NCBI GenBank assembly: GCA_938023775.1 | Contig: CALJDB010000154.1 | Span: 1-9,179, forward strand | Direction: 5' to 3' | From: an uncultured Clostridia bacterium | Lineage (GTDB): Bacteria > Bacillota > Clostridia > Oscillospirales > Oscillospiraceae | Length of the DNA stretch: 9,179 nt | Part shown: one piece after another, positions 5,340 through 9,179 of the stretch | Numbering within the stretch: the first letter of the stretch is position 1 | Layout of the letters: the number at the start of each line of letters is the position of its first letter | The notes under the pieces: model-generated | Told to the model about the DNA's origin: nothing | Seen by the model: the letters and a program-made list of their open reading frames with translations, nothing else | Database searches by the model: none | Made by a program: the position numbers and the translations under genes

Positions 5340-6368
5340 TTATTCGGGATACTCCACCTTCCCCGACGCCTTCGGCGCCGCGGCATCTTCCTCCTCCGGC
5401 TCCTTCTGCTTCCGCCTTCCGGCGAGGATGCTGACGAAGAGGATGAGGATGAGCAGCACGCCCTCGACGGTCTGGGCGATGTGGCTGTCCGACTTGCCCA
5501 TCAGGGCAAGTCCGCTGATGATGATCTGGATGGAGAACGAGCCGAGCAGCAGCTTATAGAACTTCGCCGAGGAGCCGCCCGTCACGAGCACGCCGCCGAG
5601 GAAGATCGCCATGACGACGCGGATCTCCAGAAACACACCCATCTGGTTGCTGGTCGCGCCGACGGTGGAGATATAAAACAGCGCGCCGACGCCAGCCATC
5701 AGACCGGAGAGCACGAACGCCAGCGTTTTCACCCGGCGGACCGGAATGCCGATGAAGCGCGCGGTCGTCTCGTTCTCGCCGATGGCGCGGCTGTAGCGTC
5801 CGAGCTTTGTGAACTCGAAGACATAAGCCGAGACCGCGAGGATGACGAGGAAGACCGGCACCTTGAAGGCGCTGCTGTTCAGAAACGCGAGCGAATCCGG
5901 CAGACGCTGGACGCCCGTGAACACCTGAAGATAGTTCACAAGTCCGCGCACGCCGATGAGCATCGCGAGCGTCACCATAAAGCTGGAGACCTTGCAGCGC
6001 GCGACGAGGAAGCCGTTCAGCCAGCCCATCAGCGCGCCGACGGCGAGCGCCACGGGGATCATCAGCCACGCGATGCCGGTGACGGAGGCGACATAGGACC
6101 CGATGACGCCAGCGAGCGCCAGATTGACGCCGACGGACAGGTCCGTGCTGCCCTGCGCCACGACAAAGAGCGTTCCGCAGGCGACGACGAGCGTGATCAT
6201 CGTTTGGTCCAGAATCGTGCTGAGGTTGCGCGCCGTCAGCATCATAAAAACGCCGGTGCGCTCGTTATAGCTTGCAAAGGTAAAGAACAGGAAGATCGCG
6301 ATGAACGCGATGAAGGGCACCAGATCCTGCAGCTTCAGGCGGCGCAGACGGCTGAATTTTTTCTTCAT
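5340..6368 (-). CDS. CUT2-family ABC sugar-type importer, permease 2 (RbsC-like)
   Basis: 342 residues with about 8-10 hydrophobic segments, the first near residues 16-33. Family marks are the AQGSTDLSVG motif (71-80), equivalent to the GxxDLSVG motif of RbsC/YtfT permeases, and the cytoplasmic loop RAIGENETTARFIGI (194-208), the coupling segment that docks on the ATPase. The C-terminus ends in a charged Glu/Lys-rich tail (about 318-342). The ATG at 6368 overlaps the ATPase stop (ATGA), with GAGGTG 5 nt upstream, so translation is probably coupled. It should pair with the other permease of the operon to form the membrane channel. It is last in the operon and a strong terminator follows. The substrate is not determinable; pentoses, hexoses, autoinducer-2 or nucleosides are all possible for this fold. 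Confidence 0.92.
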   Translation of the reverse strand: MKKKFSRLRRLKLQDLVPFIAFIAIFLFFTFASYNERTGVFMMLTARNLSTILDQTMITLVVACGTLFVVAQGSTDLSVGVNLALAGVIGSYVASVTGIAWLMIPVALAVGALMGWLNGFLVARCKVSSFMVTLAMLIGVRGLVNYLQVFTGVQRLPDSLAFLNSSAFKVPVFLVILAVSAYVFEFTKLGRYSRAIGENETTARFIGIPVRRVKTLAFVLSGLMAGVGALFYISTVGATSNQMGVFLEIRVVMAIFLGGVLVTGGSSAKFYKLLLGSFSIQIIISGLALMGKSDSHIAQTVEGVLLILILFVSILAGRRKQKEPEEEDAAAPKASGKVEYPE

Positions 6369-7873
6369 ATCATCACCTCAATGATCGCCTGTTCCGTAAA
6401 CGCGCCGCCGCGGTCGATCGTGCGCGTGATGCGCCCGTCCTTCATGACCACGAGGCGGTCCGCCATGCCGAGCACCTCCGTCAGCTCGTCGGAGATGAGC
6501 ACCATGGCGATGTTTTTCTTCTTCGCTTCCTTCATCAGCGCGTAAATATACGCCTTGACGCCGACGTCGACGCCGCGGGTGGGGCAGTCGAGGATCAGCA
6601 CGCGCAGATCCTTTGCGAGCCAGCGGCCGAGGTTGATCTTCTGCTTGTTGCCGCCGGAGAGGGCGCTGACGGGCTGGAAAATGTCCGTACACTTTACGCT
6701 GAGGCGCTCCACCATCTCCTCCGCAAGCTTTTTCATCGCCGCGGGCGGCACGCAGCCGAGCGCGCCGGTCAGCTCGCCGAGGGAGGGCATGCAGAAGTTT
6801 TCCCGCACGGAGTCCTCGATCATCATCGCCTCGGCGTCGCGGTCTTTCGGCACATAGCCCATCGCGCTTGCGAGCGCCTGCATCGGCGTTTTGATCTCCG
6901 TTCCGTCCGCGAGGCGGACCGCGCCCTGCTTTAAGCGGCTTAACCCATAGAGCGCCTTGCCGACTGCGTGGATGCCGGAGTCGGAGAGTCCGCAGAAGCC
7001 CAGAATCTCGCCCGCGTGGACCTCGAAGCTCACATGCTCCAGCTCGCCGTCGACGCAGAGATCGTCCGCCGTCAGGGCGACGGCGTCGGAAAAGTCGGGC
7101 GCGCGGTCGGAGCGGTAATAGTCGCCGCGCATCTCTCTGCCGACCATCATGCGCTTGATCTCGTCCGGCGTCGTCTCCGCGGAGGAGACCGTGCCTACGA
7201 CCTCGCCGTCGCGCAGGACGGTGACGGTGTCCGTGATACGGAGCATCTCCTCCACGTCGTGGGTGATGACGATGGCGCTGCGGTCCTCCGCCTTGAGGCG
7301 GCGGAGCAGGGCGTAGAGCTTTTCGCGGTTATTCATCGAGAGCGACTGCGTCACCTCGTCGAGCAGCAGGATATTCGGCTCGAGCGAGAGCGCGCGGGCG
7401 AGCTCCACCATCTTGCGCGACTCGATGAGCATCGTGCCGGGGCTCGCGTTCAGCGGCGGCATGGGCAGGTCCCATTTTTCAAACACCGCCTCCGCCGCGC
7501 GGTTCAGCGCCTTTAAGTCCACGACGCCGCCCTTGGTAAACTGCTTCGTGCGCCCCAGAAAGACGTTCACGCCGACCGGCAGCGTTCCGACAACGCCGAG
7601 CTCCTGAAGCACCATGGAGATTTTGCGGTCATAGGCGTCCAGCGGGCTCGCGGGGGCGTAAAGCTCGCCGCCGATGCGCATCTCGCCGGTGTCGGGCGGG
7701 TAAATGCCCGCGATCTGGGAGATGAGCGTCGATTTTCCGGAGCCGTTTTCGCCGATAAGCCCGCGGATCTCGCCGCGGCAGAGCTCAAAATCGACGTTTT
7801 TGTTCGCGTGGGTGGGTCCGAAATACTTGTTCAGGCCGCGGATGGTGAACACAACGTCACGTTTTTCGTTCAT
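6365..7873 (-). CDS. CUT2-family ABC importer ATP-binding protein with two nucleotide-binding domains (RbsA/MglA-like)
   Basis: 502 residues, normal for RbsA-type double ATPases. The first domain (about 7-245) has Walker A GENGSGKST (41-49), Walker B ILLLDE ending Asp172-Glu173, and switch His205; its signature loop is degenerate (MLIESRK, 148-154, in place of LSxxQ). The second domain (about 265-500) has no Walker A Lys (GLSDSGIHAV, 295-304), a good signature LSGGNKQK (405-412), and Walker B LILDCPTRG in which the catalytic Glu is Cys430. The two domains therefore combine into one complete ATP site (domain 1 Walker motifs plus domain 2 signature) and one degenerate site. A degenerate domain 2 Walker A is usual in this family. 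The ATG at 7873 overlaps the upstream permease stop (ATGA), with AAAGGAGG (7881-7888) 7 nt ahead. It powers uptake through the two flanking permeases at the inner face of the membrane. Confidence 0.94.
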   Translation of the reverse strand: MNEKRDVVFTIRGLNKYFGPTHANKNVDFELCRGEIRGLIGENGSGKSTLISQIAGIYPPDTGEMRIGGELYAPASPLDAYDRKISMVLQELGVVGTLPVGVNVFLGRTKQFTKGGVVDLKALNRAAEAVFEKWDLPMPPLNASPGTMLIESRKMVELARALSLEPNILLLDEVTQSLSMNNREKLYALLRRLKAEDRSAIVITHDVEEMLRITDTVTVLRDGEVVGTVSSAETTPDEIKRMMVGREMRGDYYRSDRAPDFSDAVALTADDLCVDGELEHVSFEVHAGEILGFCGLSDSGIHAVGKALYGLSRLKQGAVRLADGTEIKTPMQALASAMGYVPKDRDAEAMMIEDSVRENFCMPSLGELTGALGCVPPAAMKKLAEEMVERLSVKCTDIFQPVSALSGGNKQKINLGRWLAKDLRVLILDCPTRGVDVGVKAYIYALMKEAKKKNIAMVLISDELTEVLGMADRLVVMKDGRITRTIDRGGAFTEQAIIEVMI

Positions 7874-8856
7874 TTCACGACCTCCTTTGTTCCGCGCTGG
7901 CCCGCGACGCCGAACACGATGACAAACACGCAGAGGAACACGTCCTGAAGCGTTCCGGAGGGGACGCCGAAGAACGTCATGATGTTGAACACCGCGTAAA
8001 TGATGATCGAGCAGAACGGCACCGCGACGATGATGTTGATGCGCTTCTGCAATATCTGCGCCAGCAGCGCGATGGCGAGGGGCTTGAAAATCATCTGGAT
8101 GCTCGTGAGCCCTGTGGTGGCGAAGGTCTTGCCGTTATAGCTCTCCTGCACGATGCACGCCGCGCCGACGAGCACGCCGCAGATGAGCCCGACGCCGAGG
8201 ATGGTCTTCGGGATGCTGATGCCCATCGCGCGGGCGACGCCCGTGCTGCCGCCGACGGCGCGGATGTTGAGCCCGATGGCGGTGCGGTTATAGACGAAGT
8301 AGACGACAAGGAAGCCCACGACAAGCAGGATGATGTTCCAAGGCCACTCGCCGAGCGCGCGGTAAGACCGCAGCAGCTCCGTGTCCACATAGGGCTTCGT
8401 CACGCGCCAGTTGCGCGTGAACACGCTGACCGCCTCATAGATGAGCGCGAGGCTGATGCTCGCGATCCACGAGGGGATGCGCGTCACGACGAAAATGCCG
8501 AAGTTGATGAACACCAGCAACGTTCCGACGAGCAGCCCGCCGAGGATGACGCCGGGGTAGCCCCACGCATTTCCGAAGGCGCAGACCGCGAAGGAGCCGA
8601 CGACGAGCACGCCGCCCATGGACATGTCCGTGTAGCCGCAGGCGAAGAGGAAGCAAAGGCTCCACGCGATAAAGGTCGGGTAAACGCTGTTGGAGAGGAT
8701 GATCTCGATGTTTTTCCCCGTCAGGAATCTTCCGCCGACGCAGAAATTGACGATCACGCCGACGACGACCATCGCCGCGACCAAGATCGCGAGCGAGAGC
8801 CACGAGCGCGCGCCGGTGACGGTCTCCATACTACGTTTTTTCTTTGTTTTTTCCAA
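7870..8856 (-). CDS. CUT2-family ABC sugar-type importer, permease 1 (RbsC/YtfT-like)
   Basis: 328 residues from the TTG at 8856, which lies 8 nt after AAAGGAG (8865-8871). A GTG at 8865, three codons earlier, is also open, but its G is the last base of that same ribosome site, leaving no spacing; an internal ATG at 8828 has no site. A basic N-terminus is followed by about 8-10 membrane segments. The family motif appears as ACGYTDMSMGG and the coupling loop as RAVGGSTGVARAMGI, matching RbsC-type permeases. It is clearly different in sequence from permease 2, so the transporter is probably a heterodimer in the membrane, as in YtfT-YjfF or LsrC-LsrD. Its stop overlaps the ATPase start. Substrate unknown. 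Confidence 0.9.
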   Translation of the reverse strand: MEKTKKKRSMETVTGARSWLSLAILVAAMVVVGVIVNFCVGGRFLTGKNIEIILSNSVYPTFIAWSLCFLFACGYTDMSMGGVLVVGSFAVCAFGNAWGYPGVILGGLLVGTLLVFINFGIFVVTRIPSWIASISLALIYEAVSVFTRNWRVTKPYVDTELLRSYRALGEWPWNIILLVVGFLVVYFVYNRTAIGLNIRAVGGSTGVARAMGISIPKTILGVGLICGVLVGAACIVQESYNGKTFATTGLTSIQMIFKPLAIALLAQILQKRINIIVAVPFCSIIIYAVFNIMTFFGVPSGTLQDVFLCVFVIVFGVAGQRGTKEVVK

Positions 8857-8897
8857 TAACCTCACTCCTTTGGAAGAAGGCGGAACAAATAAAGCGC

Positions 8898-8934
8898 GGG
8901 GACCGCGGGACTTTTCAAAATCGCCGCGGTCCCC
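8898..8934 (-). other. Intercistronic hairpin between binding-protein and permease genes
   Basis: GGGGACCGCGG (8898-8908) and CCGCGGTCCCC (8924-8934) form a perfect 11-bp stem around a 15-nt A/T-rich interior that can pair further (TTTT/AAAA). On the minus strand only GCGCTTTATTTG follows, with no U-run, so full termination is unlikely. Such hairpins after a binding-protein gene often shield the upstream mRNA from 3' exonucleases, or act as partial terminators, so that more binding protein than permease is made. Confidence 0.65.
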
Positions 8935-8977
8935 AGAAATTTGTTCTTGTGCCGGGTCTTAGTGTGTCTCTCTCAGC

Positions 8978-9179
8978 TTATTTCCAAGCCTCGATGATGT
9001 TCTCGAGCTGGAGCTGCTCGTTCACGAACTTCTCGAAGTCCGCGTAAGTGACGTTATTGTTATAGCGCCAGAGCAGGGTCTGGATGGTCTCCTTCTGGAA
9101 GGGCTCCGCCTTGGTCTTGAAGATCTCCTCGAAATCGTCGATGTTGTCCGTGTTGACGACGAAGCCGGCGTTCGTGAGC
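8978..9179 (-). CDS. C-terminal end of a probable ABC solute-binding protein (rest beyond the window)
   Basis: The minus strand is open from the window edge to a TAA at 8978-8980, giving 66 residues with hydrophilic, regularly charged, helix-rich composition (ending NEQLQLENIIEAWK). It lies 121 bp upstream of permease 1 on the same strand, where CUT2 operons normally keep the binding-protein gene, and its codon choice (GAG, CTC, ATC, TTC) matches the operon. If correct, the full product would be an exported lipoprotein that captures the sugar-like substrate and delivers it to the permease pair. The visible part contains no family-specific motif and no signal peptide, so the role rests on position. 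Confidence 0.7.
   Translation of the reverse strand, partial: LTNAGFVVNTDNIDDFEEIFKTKAEPFQKETIQTLLWRYNNNVTYADFEKFVNEQLQLENIIEAWK

Noticed and set aside
5226..6545. 439-codon open frame on the + strand opposite permease 2
   Set aside because: The opposite strand encodes a clear membrane permease. This frame is a charged, low-complexity Glu/Arg/Asp/His product, begins inside the repeat region and crosses the operon terminator.

Overview
The window is GC-rich (by eye about 60%), has strong AGGAGG-type Shine-Dalgarno sites, uses TTG starts, and carries gene families typical of Gram-positive anaerobes. Together with GC-rich extragenic hairpin repeats, this suggests a member of the class Clostridia, perhaps an Oscillospiraceae/Ruminococcaceae-type gut bacterium. 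That placement is inferred from style and gene content; no marker gene is present.

Layout. Positions 1-1230 (+) hold most of an iron-sulfur L-cysteine desulfidase / L-serine dehydratase-like enzyme (CyuA/YhaM family), cut at its N-terminus by the window edge. A promoter-bearing gap with a leader hairpin leads to a three-gene envelope-stress-like module on the + strand: an OmpR-family response regulator (1367-2068), a membrane histidine kinase (2075-3496), and a membrane-anchored HtrA/DegP serine protease with one PDZ domain (3589-4866). The protease has its own promoter region, with three TTCAC(A/G) direct repeats exactly 11 bp apart beside an extended -10. This is the architecture expected of a site bound by an OmpR-family regulator, so the module probably forms a sensor-regulator-protease circuit comparable in logic to CssRS/HtrA or CiaRH/HtrA.

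A stem-loop terminator ends htrA at 4910-4943. The convergent intergenic space (4945-5300) has no credible gene but is packed with hairpins. The most striking is a roughly 204-bp composite inverted repeat (5043-5246). Its two 80-base arms differ at 21 positions, and 12 of those are six compensatory base-pair changes inside three hairpins, so structure rather than sequence appears to be conserved. A strong terminator at 5303-5332 closes the minus-strand operon.

The minus strand from 9179 down to 5340 is a CUT2 (ribose/galactose-type) ABC importer operon. In transcription order it encodes the C-terminal end of a probable solute-binding protein (partial), permease 1, a double-domain ATPase, and permease 2. 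The permease-ATPase-permease junctions are both ATGA overlaps, so translation is probably coupled. A long GC-rich hairpin without a U-tract separates the binding protein from permease 1 and may set their relative expression. The ATPase shows one intact and one degenerate composite ATP site. The substrate cannot be determined from this window.

Nothing here is clearly a new multi-gene system. The items most worth a second look are the structured inverted repeat, the 11-bp repeat operator of htrA, and the codon-usage mismatch of the response regulator with its partner kinase.
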